From positions 1-5,227 of the forward strand of contig DAOPQD010000146.1 of NCBI GenBank assembly GCA_035347995.1: a DNA stretch of 5,227 nt. Reading direction: 5' to 3'. Source of the DNA: JAAZNO01 sp012798275. Its GTDB lineage: Bacteria > Chloroflexota > Anaerolineae > B4-G1 > SLSP01. The notes beneath the pieces were generated by a model. It made no database searches. It saw nothing but the letters and a program-made list of their open reading frames with translations, and was not told the DNA's origin. Below are positions 1 to 5,227 of the stretch, one piece after another (the first letter of the stretch is position 1; each line of letters opens with the position of its first letter). A program made the translations under genes and the position numbers.

Positions 1-13
1 AATTTCTAATCTT

Positions 14-39
14 ATTCGTGAAATTCGTGTTCATTCGGG
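14..39. repeat. Three spaced ATTCGTG-like motifs upstream of the GH1 gene
   Basis: ATTCGTG occurs at 14-20 and 23-29, and the variant ATTCGGG at 33-39, so the starts are 9 and 10 bases apart. The stretch is AT-richer than the genes and lies directly before the AGGAG ribosome site (51-55) of the GH1 gene. It resembles degenerate spacer repeats rather than a promoter: I found no convincing -35/-10 pair in 1-61. The left edge of the window may cut a longer block. A role in binding a regulator is possible but nothing here shows it. Confidence 0.45.
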
Positions 40-61
40 GCCATTTTCGAAGGAGCTAACA

Positions 62-1438
62 ATGAGTCATTTTCCTGCGACGTTTGTGTGGGGCGCTGCG
101 TCCGCGGCCTATCAGATTGAAGGCGCGGCGGCTGAGGACGGCAAAGGCCTTTCGATCTGGGACGCGCTATGCCGGAGACCTGGGGCGATCTGGGAAGGGC
201 ACACCGGCGATGTGGCGTGCGATCACTATCACCGCTACGCTGAAGATGTGGCCTTGATGCGCGATCTGGGCCTGCTCGGCTACCGCTTTTCCATCTCCTG
301 GCCGCGCGTGTTGCCCGAAGGAACCGGCAAGGTCAATCCCGCCGGGTTGGGCTTTTACGACCGCCTCGTGGACGCGCTCCTCGCGGCGGGAGTGACGCCG
401 TACGCCACCCTCTTCCACTGGGATTTGCCTTACGAGCTGCACTGCCAGGGCGGCTGGCTCAACCGCGACAGCGCCGATTGGTTCGCCGACTACACCCACG
501 TGGTCGTCTCGGCGTTGGGCGACCGGGTGCGCGATTGGATGACGCTCAACGAGATCCAGGTGTTTGTAAGATTGGGATACCAGGAGGGAGTGCACGCGCC
601 GGGATATCGGCTTGCCCTCCCGGAGGTGCTCCGCGTGGGGCATCACGCGCTGCTGGCGCACGGCAAGGCGGTGCAGGCGATCCGCGACGCCAGCCCTGGT
701 CCGTGCCGGGTGGGGTGGGCACCAACGACTTTCCCGCCGCTGCCCGCGACGAAGACGCTGGAGGACATCGCCGCAGCACGACAGGCGATGTTCACGATCG
801 CCGACGACAGGAATGTCTGGGCCGACGCCTGGTGGTTCGACCCCGTCTTTTTCGGGCGCTATCCAGAGGATGGACTGCGCGCTTTCGGCGCCGCAGCGCC
901 AAAGGTGCAGCCGGGGGACATGGAGCTCATCGCGCAGCCGCTCGACTTCTGCGGCCTCAACATCTACCAGGGTCGCGGCGTGCGGGCGGATTCCGACGGA
1001 CGCCCCGTCGCGGTGCCGTTCCCCCTGGGCTACGCCAAGACCTCGTTCAACTGGGCGGTCACGCCGGAGGCGCTCTATTGGGGGCCGCGTTTCCTCTATG
1101 AGCGCTATCAGACGCCGCTGTTCATCACCGAAAACGGCCTGTCGAATGCGGATTGGGTGGCTCTCGATGGCAGGGTGCACGATCCCCAGCGGATTGACTT
1201 CACGCGGCGCTATTTGCTGGCGTTGGAGCGCGCTCTCGCCGAGGGGGTGGACGTGCGGGGCTACTTCCACTGGAGCCTGATGGACAATTTCGAGTGGGCC
1301 AACGGCTATCGCGAGCGTTTTGGCCTGATCTACGTGGATTATGTCACCCAACAGCGGGTGATGAAGGACTCGGCCCGCTGGTACGCGGAAGTGATCGCTT
1401 CCAACGGTGCAAAACTTCACGACGAAAATAATGCGTGA
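62..1438 (+). CDS. Family GH1 beta-glucosidase, cytoplasmic (458 aa)
   Basis: Retaining beta-glucosidase of glycoside hydrolase family 1, a single (beta/alpha)8 barrel that removes terminal beta-linked glucose (or galactose/fucose) from short glycosides. Visible family landmarks are the N-terminal FVWGAASAAYQIEG segment with glycone-binding Q18, H119 in FHWDLP, the acid/base E164 in TLNE, Y302 in LNIY, the nucleophile E357 in ITENG, and W404, E411 and W412 in the HWSLMDNFEW stretch followed by NGYRERFGL. The intact E411-W412 pair fits non-phosphorylated sugars; the Ser/Lys/Tyr phosphate site of 6-phospho-beta-glucosidases is not seen. The length is normal for a complete enzyme. There is no signal peptide. 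The ATG is supported by AGGAG at 51-55, six bases upstream, and by the family N-terminus starting within ten residues. The residue after the acid/base is Ile165 where most relatives have Pro. The exact substrate cannot be read from the sequence. The GH3 glucosidase follows 127 bases later on the same strand, so co-transcription is likely. Confidence 0.96.
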   Translation: MSHFPATFVWGAASAAYQIEGAAAEDGKGLSIWDALCRRPGAIWEGHTGDVACDHYHRYAEDVALMRDLGLLGYRFSISWPRVLPEGTGKVNPAGLGFYDRLVDALLAAGVTPYATLFHWDLPYELHCQGGWLNRDSADWFADYTHVVVSALGDRVRDWMTLNEIQVFVRLGYQEGVHAPGYRLALPEVLRVGHHALLAHGKAVQAIRDASPGPCRVGWAPTTFPPLPATKTLEDIAAARQAMFTIADDRNVWADAWWFDPVFFGRYPEDGLRAFGAAAPKVQPGDMELIAQPLDFCGLNIYQGRGVRADSDGRPVAVPFPLGYAKTSFNWAVTPEALYWGPRFLYERYQTPLFITENGLSNADWVALDGRVHDPQRIDFTRRYLLALERALAEGVDVRGYFHWSLMDNFEWANGYRERFGLIYVDYVTQQRVMKDSARWYAEVIASNGAKLHDENNA

Positions 1439-1455
1439 ACGTGCGAACGTATTCT

Positions 1456-1503
1456 ATTCGCTAACTCGCTGATTCGCTTTTTCGCCTTTTCGCTGACTCG
1501 CCT
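1456..1503. repeat. 8-bp tandem repeat, six units, between the two glucosidase genes
   Basis: TCGC recurs at 1458, 1466, 1474, 1482, 1490 and 1498, exactly 8 bases apart. The units are ATTCGCTA, ACTCGCTG, ATTCGCTT, TTTCGCCT, TTTCGCTG and ACTCGCCT, so the TCGC core is invariant and the flanks vary. A shorter 8-base duplication, GAACGTGC/GAACGTAT, precedes it at 1437-1452 and overlaps the GH1 stop codon. The units are not inverted and form no hairpin, so this is not a terminator. It is most simply a spacer minisatellite; a part in transcript stability or protein binding is open. Confidence 0.8.
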
Positions 1504-1523
1504 ATTTTCTGAGAAGATCACTC

Positions 1524-1544
1524 ACGCATGACGCATTACGTATT
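1524..1544. repeat. 7-bp direct repeat, three units, just before the GH3 ribosome site
   Basis: ACGCATG (1524-1530), ACGCATT (1531-1537) and ACGTATT (1538-1544) lie head to tail with no gap, consensus ACGYATK. The run ends in a T stretch and is followed at 1551-1555 by the AGGAG of the GH3 gene, so it would lie in that gene's leader. It is a different motif and period from the 8-bp repeat 20 bases upstream. Three short units could arise by chance, so this entry is less secure than the 8-bp array. Confidence 0.5.
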
Positions 1545-1565
1545 TTTTAGAGGAGACACAAAATC

Positions 1566-3749
1566 ATGGATTTCACATCGTTTGATTTCAACACCCCTTC
1601 GCCCGAGATTGAGGCAAAAGTGGCCGCGCTGCTGGCGCAAATGACGTTGGAGGAAAAGGTCGGGCAGCTGGTGCAGGCCAATCTGCACTGGCGCGACGAC
1701 CTCGAGGACCTGATCCGACAGGGACAGGTCGGGTCGCTGCTGAGCCTGCACGGCGCGGAGCAGATCAATCATTTCCAACGGCTGGCCGTGGAGGAAAGCC
1801 GCCTGGGAATTCCCCTCATCGTCGGTTTTGACGTCATCCACGGCTTGCGCACCGTTTTCCCGATCCCCCTCGCCGAAGCCTGCACCTGGGATCCGGACCT
1901 GGTGGGGCAGGCGGCGCGCGTCGCGGCGGTGGAGGCCAGCGCCGTGGGGATTGACTGGATTTTCGCACCCATGGTGGACATCGCGCGCGATCCCCGCTGG
2001 GGGCGCATCGCCGAAGGGGCGGGCGAGGACGTCTTCCTGGGCTCCGCCATGGCCCAGGCGCGGGTGCGCGGCTTCCAGGCAGCGGACCTGCCCGGCGGAC
2101 GGCGGATCGCTGCCTGTCCCAAGCACTATGCGGCGTATGGCGCGGCGGAAGCGGGCAAGGATTACAACACCGTGGACGTGTCGGAGCGCACGTTGCGGGA
2201 CGTGTACCTGCCCCCCTTCAAGGCCGCCTTCGACGCGGGCGCGGCGACGGTGATGTCGGCTTTCAACGAGATCGGCGGGGTTCCCGCCTCGGCGAACGCC
2301 TTCCTGCTCAAGACCATCCTCCGCGAGACCTGGGGCTGGGAGGGCGTCGTGCTCAGCGATTACGACGCGCTCGGCGAACTGCTCCATCATGGCTTTGCGG
2401 CTGATTCCCGGGAGGCGACGTTGCGCGCTTTCCTTGCAGGGACGGACATGGACATGATGGGCAACGCCTACCCCTATCATCTCGCGGACCTGGTGCGCGA
2501 GGGGTTGATTGACGTGGCGCTGATTGACGCGGCGGTCCGCCGGGTGCTGCGGCTGAAGTTCGCGCTGGGGCTGTTCGAGCACCCGTACACCGATCCGGGC
2601 CTGGCGGCGCAAGTCACGCTGACGGAGGAGCATCGCGCCCTGGCGTTGGAAGTGGCGCAGAAGTCCATGGTGCTGCTCAAGAACGAAGGGGAGCTGCTCC
2701 CGCTGGGGCCGGCCATCAAGACGATCGCCTTGCTCGGCCCGTTGGCAGACGATCGCTCCAATCTGCTGGGGTGTTGGGGCGGCGCCGGGCGTGAGACGGA
2801 CGTGGAATCGGTCCTCGAGGGGCTGTGCGCGGTCTTGCCGGAGGACGTGACCTTGCTGCACACGCCCGGATGCCCCATCGAAGGCGAGGCCGGCGCCGAC
2901 TTCGACGCGGCGGTGAGCGCGGCGCTGGCGGCCGATGTCGCGATCCTCGTGCTGGGGGAGTCTGGAGCGCACAGCGGCGAGGCGCATTCGCGGGCGCATT
3001 TGGGGCTGCCGGGGCGTCAACAGGAGCTGTTGGAAGCGGTCGTGGCGACGGGAAAGCCCGTCGTCGTGGTGTTGATGGCGGGACGCCCGCTCGTCATCCC
3101 CTGGATGGCGGCGCACGTCCCCGCGATTTTGATGGCGTGGCATGGCGGCATCCGTGCCGGGCGCGCCATCGCCGATCTCCTCGTGGGCGCGGCGACCCCG
3201 TCGGGCCGGCTCGTCGTGAGTTTCCCCCGCAGCGAGGGGCAGATTCCGATCTACTACGCGCACAAAAACACGGGGCGTCCCGCCGAGGGTGAGGGAGTGT
3301 TCCAGTTCGATCGGCGGCATCGCTCGGTCTATCTCGACGAGTCATACCTGCCGCAGTTCCCCTTCGGCTATGGGCTGAGCTATACCACTTTCGCCTACAG
3401 CGACTTGCGGGTCGAGACGCCTGAAGCGCCCCTTGACGGCGTCGTCGTGGTGACGGCGGAGATCGCCAACACCGGCGCGTGCGCGGGCGAGGAAACCGTG
3501 CAGTGCTACGTGCGGGACCTTGTGGGCAACGTCACCCGACCGGTCAAGGAGCTCAAGGGCTTCCAGCGGATCGCATTGCAGCCGGGGGAACGCCGGCGCG
3601 TGCGCTTCGAGATCCCCGTCCAGAGCCTTGGCTTCCACGATCTGGAGCTGCGCTATGTCGTGGAGCCGGGCGACTTTCACGTGTGGATTGGTCCCAACGC
3701 GGCCGAGGGGTTGCAGGGGAAGTTCACCGTCACACATCAGCCCTTGTAA
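1566..3749 (+). CDS. bglX: Family GH3 beta-glucosidase, BglX type, cytoplasmic (727 aa)
   Basis: Retaining beta-glucosidase of glycoside hydrolase family 3, releasing glucose from the non-reducing end of cello-oligosaccharides and related glucosides. Domain order fits BglX: a TIM-barrel domain (about 15-340), an alpha/beta sandwich (about 365-555) and a C-terminal fibronectin-III-like domain (about 610-720). Landmarks are D89 in GFDVIHG, RDPRWGR at 141-147, GED at 153-155, KHYAAYG at 186-192, the nucleophile D265 in VVLSDYDA, VLLKNEGELLPL opening the second domain, the likely acid/base E472 in HSGEAHSR, and FPFGYGLSYTTFAYSDL before the FnIII domain. There is no PA14 insertion. Unlike periplasmic E. 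coli BglX there is no signal peptide: the N-terminus is acidic and family similarity begins within about 20 residues. AGGAG at 1551-1555 lies ten bases before the ATG, a slightly long spacing. The gene follows the GH1 glucosidase and probably shares its transcript. The substrate could also include xylosides; sequence alone does not exclude this. Confidence 0.95.
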   Translation: MDFTSFDFNTPSPEIEAKVAALLAQMTLEEKVGQLVQANLHWRDDLEDLIRQGQVGSLLSLHGAEQINHFQRLAVEESRLGIPLIVGFDVIHGLRTVFPIPLAEACTWDPDLVGQAARVAAVEASAVGIDWIFAPMVDIARDPRWGRIAEGAGEDVFLGSAMAQARVRGFQAADLPGGRRIAACPKHYAAYGAAEAGKDYNTVDVSERTLRDVYLPPFKAAFDAGAATVMSAFNEIGGVPASANAFLLKTILRETWGWEGVVLSDYDALGELLHHGFAADSREATLRAFLAGTDMDMMGNAYPYHLADLVREGLIDVALIDAAVRRVLRLKFALGLFEHPYTDPGLAAQVTLTEEHRALALEVAQKSMVLLKNEGELLPLGPAIKTIALLGPLADDRSNLLGCWGGAGRETDVESVLEGLCAVLPEDVTLLHTPGCPIEGEAGADFDAAVSAALAADVAILVLGESGAHSGEAHSRAHLGLPGRQQELLEAVVATGKPVVVVLMAGRPLVIPWMAAHVPAILMAWHGGIRAGRAIADLLVGAATPSGRLVVSFPRSEGQIPIYYAHKNTGRPAEGEGVFQFDRRHRSVYLDESYLPQFPFGYGLSYTTFAYSDLRVETPEAPLDGVVVVTAEIANTGACAGEETVQCYVRDLVGNVTRPVKELKGFQRIALQPGERRRVRFEIPVQSLGFHDLELRYVVEPGDFHVWIGPNAAEGLQGKFTVTHQPL

Positions 3750-3830
3750 TGGTTCAGCCTGGCGTCAGGTAGCTCGACGGTGAGTAATGAACCTTTGTAA
3801 TCTGCAGCTTTTGCCCCGGAGGAAAAATAA

Positions 3831-3869
3831 GGGGTTTTGCAGGCGGGCAGCGTCCGCCTGCAAAACCCC
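3831..3869. terminator. Perfect 16-bp-stem hairpin, probable transcription boundary
   Basis: GGGGTTTTGCAGGCGG (3831-3846) and its exact reverse complement (3854-3869) enclose a 7-base loop, whose end bases could add one G-U pair. It lies 81 bases after the GH3 stop and 118 before the reductase start, so it probably separates the two transcripts. Read on the + strand, the stem is followed by ACAAAAAGG, not a U-tract. Read on the - strand it is followed by TTATTTTTCC, the usual arrangement of an intrinsic terminator. It could therefore stop antisense transcription, act on the + strand only as a 3'-end-protecting structure, or be a dispersed palindromic repeat. No - strand gene is seen nearby that needs a terminator. 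Confidence 0.6.
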
Positions 3870-3942
3870 ACAAAAAGGATAGGGAGCAAAAGTTGATTCT
3901 CAATCTTCAACAGTCGCCAGGAAATCTTCCGTTTTTTAGTCA

Positions 3943-3958
3943 GTGACTGAACAGTCAC
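3943..3958. promoter_or_regulatory. Candidate operator: 7+7 bp palindrome before the reductase
   Basis: GTGACTG (3943-3949) and CAGTCAC (3952-3958) form a perfect inverted repeat around AA. It overlaps a second small palindrome, TCAGT-G-ACTGA (3940-3950). The half-site ACAGTC also appears as direct copies at 3910-3915 and 3961-3966. The cluster ends about 20 bases before the reductase start codon, a typical place for a repressor site or for a 5'-leader hairpin. No transcription factor family is recognisable from the motif. I found no convincing -35/-10 pair beside it. Confidence 0.4.
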
Positions 3959-3976
3959 CGACAGTCATAAGCACCT

Positions 3977-3981
3977 GGAGG
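3977..3981 (+). promoter_or_regulatory. Ribosome binding site that sets the reductase start
   Basis: GGAGG lies six bases before the ATG at 3988. It decides between this ATG and an in-frame GTG at 3943 that would add 15 residues, lies inside the palindrome and has no Shine-Dalgarno sequence at a proper distance. Confidence 0.85.
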
Positions 3982-3987
3982 TTTATC

Positions 3988-4980
3988 ATGGGCTATTTAC
4001 CTGCTGAAAATCGTTACGACGCGATGCGTTACAACCGTTGTGGACGGAGCGGCCTGTTGCTGCCCGCGATTTCGTTGGGGCTGTGGCACAACTTCGGCGG
4101 TGTGGACACGCTGGAAAATGCCCGCGCGATGGTGCGCCGCGCCTTCGACCTGGGGATCACCCATTTCGACCTGGCCAACAACTACGGGCCGCCCCCCGGT
4201 TCCGCCGAGGAGACGTTCGGCAAGCTCCTGGCGCAGGACTTGCGACCTTACCGCGACGAGCTCGTCATCTCCACCAAGGCCGGCTACTGGATGTGGCCCG
4301 GCCCCTACGGCGAATGGGGGTCCCGCAAATACCTCATTGCCAGTCTGGATCAGAGCCTCAAGCGGATGGGATTGGACTATGTGGATATCTTCTACAGTCA
4401 CCGTCCGGATCCTACCACGCCGCTGGAGGAGACGATGGGCGCGCTGGATTTCGCTGTGCGCAGCGGGCGGGCGCTCTACGTGGGCATTTCCTCGTACACG
4501 CCGGAGCAGACGCGCGAAGCGGTGCGCATCCTGCGTGAGTTGGGCACACCTTGCCTTATCCATCAGCCCAGTTACAGCATGTTCAACCGCTGGGTTGAGG
4601 ACGGGCTGCTGGAGGTGTTGGACGAGGAAGGCGTCGGCTGCATCGTCTTCTCGCCGCTGGCGCAGGGATTGCTCACCGACAGGTACCTGCAGGGCATTCC
4701 GGCGGATTCGCGCGCGGGCAAACCCAGTGGTTTCCTGCGCCCGGAGCAGGTGACCGAGGACCGAATCGCCAAAGTGCGGCGGTTGCGCGAGGTGGCGCAG
4801 GCGCGGGGGCAGACCGTGGCCCAGCTCGCCCTGGCGTGGGTCTTGCGCCGCTCGACGGTGACCTCGGCCCTCATCGGCGCGAGCCGCGTGAGTCAGATCG
4901 AGGATTGCGTGGCCGCGCTGGACAACCTTGCCTTCAGCACGGACGAGTTGCAGGCCATCGAGGTCATCCTGGGCGACTAG
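3988..4980 (+). CDS. gpr: Aldo/keto reductase, L-glyceraldehyde 3-phosphate reductase family (YghZ/Gpr), 330 aa
   Basis: NAD(P)H-dependent aldo/keto reductase closely resembling E. coli YghZ (Gpr), which reduces L-glyceraldehyde 3-phosphate and is linked to methylglyoxal detoxification. The AKR catalytic tetrad is complete: D61 and Y66 in FDLANNYGPPPGSAEE, K97 in STKAGY, and H138 in DIFYSHR. Other family segments are SLGLWHNFG (29-37), WPGPYGEWGSRKYL (103-116), ALYVGISSY (162-170), HQPSYSMFNRW (192-202), and the cofactor-binding FSPLAQGLL (221-229) and IGASRVSQIED (296-306). The ATG at 3988 has GGAGG six bases upstream and aligns with the E. coli N-terminus. The protein ends roughly 15 residues earlier than E. 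coli YghZ (346 aa), lacking its polar tail; no catalytic part is lost. It is soluble and cytoplasmic. A hairpin and a palindrome separate it from the glucosidases, suggesting its own promoter. The true substrate may differ: members of this family reduce several small aldehydes, and some relatives are potassium-channel beta-subunit-like. Confidence 0.93.
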   Translation: MGYLPAENRYDAMRYNRCGRSGLLLPAISLGLWHNFGGVDTLENARAMVRRAFDLGITHFDLANNYGPPPGSAEETFGKLLAQDLRPYRDELVISTKAGYWMWPGPYGEWGSRKYLIASLDQSLKRMGLDYVDIFYSHRPDPTTPLEETMGALDFAVRSGRALYVGISSYTPEQTREAVRILRELGTPCLIHQPSYSMFNRWVEDGLLEVLDEEGVGCIVFSPLAQGLLTDRYLQGIPADSRAGKPSGFLRPEQVTEDRIAKVRRLREVAQARGQTVAQLALAWVLRRSTVTSALIGASRVSQIEDCVAALDNLAFSTDELQAIEVILGD

Positions 4981-5015
4981 AAGAACGTCCCGAAAGTTTT
5001 TGATAAACCCTTTGC

Positions 5016-5181
5016 GTTGCTGCCGGAAATATTTTACATTCCTGGTAGGGACCTTTTACATTCCTACCAGGAATGTCTTATATTCCTACCAGGAACGTTT
5101 TGCATTCCTGGTAGGAATGTTTTATATTCCTGATAGGAACGTCTCACATTCCTAGTAGGAACGTTTCATATTCCTACTAGG
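5016..5181. repeat. 22-bp-periodic array of palindromes (seven clear units plus one decayed)
   Basis: ATTCCT recurs at 5038, 5060, 5082, 5104, 5126, 5148 and 5170, exactly 22 bases apart. Each unit has the palindromic core TTCCTNNNAGGAA followed by a T-rich linker of about eight bases (such as CGTTTTGC or TGTTTTAT). The seventh unit stops matching after AGG at 5181. The 22 bases before the first unit (5016-5037) match the consensus at about 15 of 22 positions and look like a decayed unit. The central triplets are GGT, ACC, ACC, GGT, GAT, AGT and ACT in order. The block is much AT-richer than the genes and begins about 36 bases after the reductase stop. There are no unique spacers, so it is not a CRISPR array. 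It may be an array of binding sites, a structured 3' region or a minisatellite. Confidence 0.9.
5082..5123 (+). terminator. Possible intrinsic terminator of the reductase inside the palindrome array
   Basis: Units three and four of the array pair along 14 bases without mismatch (5082-5095 with 5105-5118) around a 9-base loop, and the stem is followed by GTTTT (5119-5123) then AT. This is the best hairpin-plus-U-tract on the + strand after the reductase stop; nothing better was seen in 4981-5037. The stem is not especially GC-rich and the U-tract is short, so efficiency is uncertain. A weaker equivalent is formed by the first two units (12 bp, 5038-5049 with 5063-5074). Confidence 0.4.
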
Positions 5182-5227
5182 CCCTTGTGCTAGATGTTAG
5201 GGAAAGCCAGAGCCTTGATTTGTAATA

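Noticed and set aside
167..1420. 417-codon open frame on the - strand across the GH1 gene
   Set aside because: It is an antisense shadow of the GH1 gene, with no recognisable domain and an implausible composition.
1536..3320. 594-codon open frame on the - strand across the GH3 gene
   Set aside because: It is antisense to a gene with complete family motifs. Its product is rich in Arg, His and Gln with no recognisable domain, typical of the complement of a GC-rich coding frame. No ribosome site was evident.
3737..3958. 73-codon - strand open frame in the gap before the reductase
   Set aside because: It overlaps the end of the GH3 gene, reads through the strong hairpin and shows no domain or clear ribosome site. 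Chance is the simplest explanation.
3943..3971. Possible -35 GTGACT and -10 CATAAG, 17 bases apart
   Set aside because: Each matches only four of six consensus bases, and transcription would begin inside the ribosome site, leaving almost no leader.
3943..3987. Upstream GTG start for the reductase, adding 15 residues
   Set aside because: It falls inside the palindrome and lacks a properly spaced ribosome site, and the added residues have no match in the family, whereas the ATG at 3988 has GGAGG six bases upstream and aligns with the family N-terminus.
4928..5155. 75-codon + strand open frame running from the reductase end into the array
   Set aside because: It overlaps the reductase in another frame and has no ribosome site. 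Its periodic aromatic-rich tail is the translated repeat, and a 22-bp step shifts frame at each unit.
5016..5181. CRISPR array
   Set aside because: Units follow each other every 22 bases with no unique spacers, and linkers are near-identical between units. No cas gene is present in the window.

Overview
The window carries three complete genes, all on the + strand, in a GC-rich bacterial background: a GH1 beta-glucosidase (62-1438), a GH3 beta-glucosidase of the BglX type (1566-3749) and an aldo/keto reductase of the YghZ/Gpr type (3988-4980). Neither glucosidase has a signal peptide, a membrane segment or a binding module, so both look cytoplasmic. They probably act on short beta-glucosides after uptake. 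No transporter or regulator gene lies inside the window.

The organism cannot be named from the sequence. GC-rich coding sequence, two intracellular glucosidases, and spacers filled with short, AT-richer, imperfect tandem motifs (ATTCGTG, ATTCGCTN, ACGCATT) recall Chloroflexota, particularly Anaerolineae-like bacteria. That is an impression from memory of similar spacers, with low to moderate confidence.

Layout: 1-61 is a short leader with three spaced ATTCGTG-like motifs and an AGGAG ribosome site. After the GH1 gene, the 127-bp gap 1439-1565 holds an exact-period 8-bp repeat (six units), then a 7-bp repeat (three units), then the AGGAG of the GH3 gene. The same-strand order and short gap suggest that the two glucosidases are co-transcribed. 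The 238-bp gap 3750-3987 contains a perfect 16-bp-stem hairpin (3831-3869). Nearer the reductase lie a 7+7 bp palindrome (3943-3958) and ACAGTC/AATCTTC direct repeats spaced at about whole helical turns. The reductase is therefore likely a separate, regulated transcription unit.

After the reductase stop, 4981-5015 shows nothing recognisable. A strictly 22-bp-periodic array of palindromes follows (clear units 5038-5181, with a decayed unit at 5016-5037). This is the most unusual element in the window. Its palindrome centres occur as complementary pairs, so neighbouring units can fold together into 11-14 bp hairpins as well as forming small hairpins alone. The last 46 bases (5182-5227) show no gene start or recognisable signal.

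Together the two glucosidases would release glucose from cellobiose-like or plant-glycoside substrates. The reductase would reduce a small aldehyde or keto compound with NADPH (L-glyceraldehyde 3-phosphate in E. coli). Its link to glucoside breakdown is inferred from position only.
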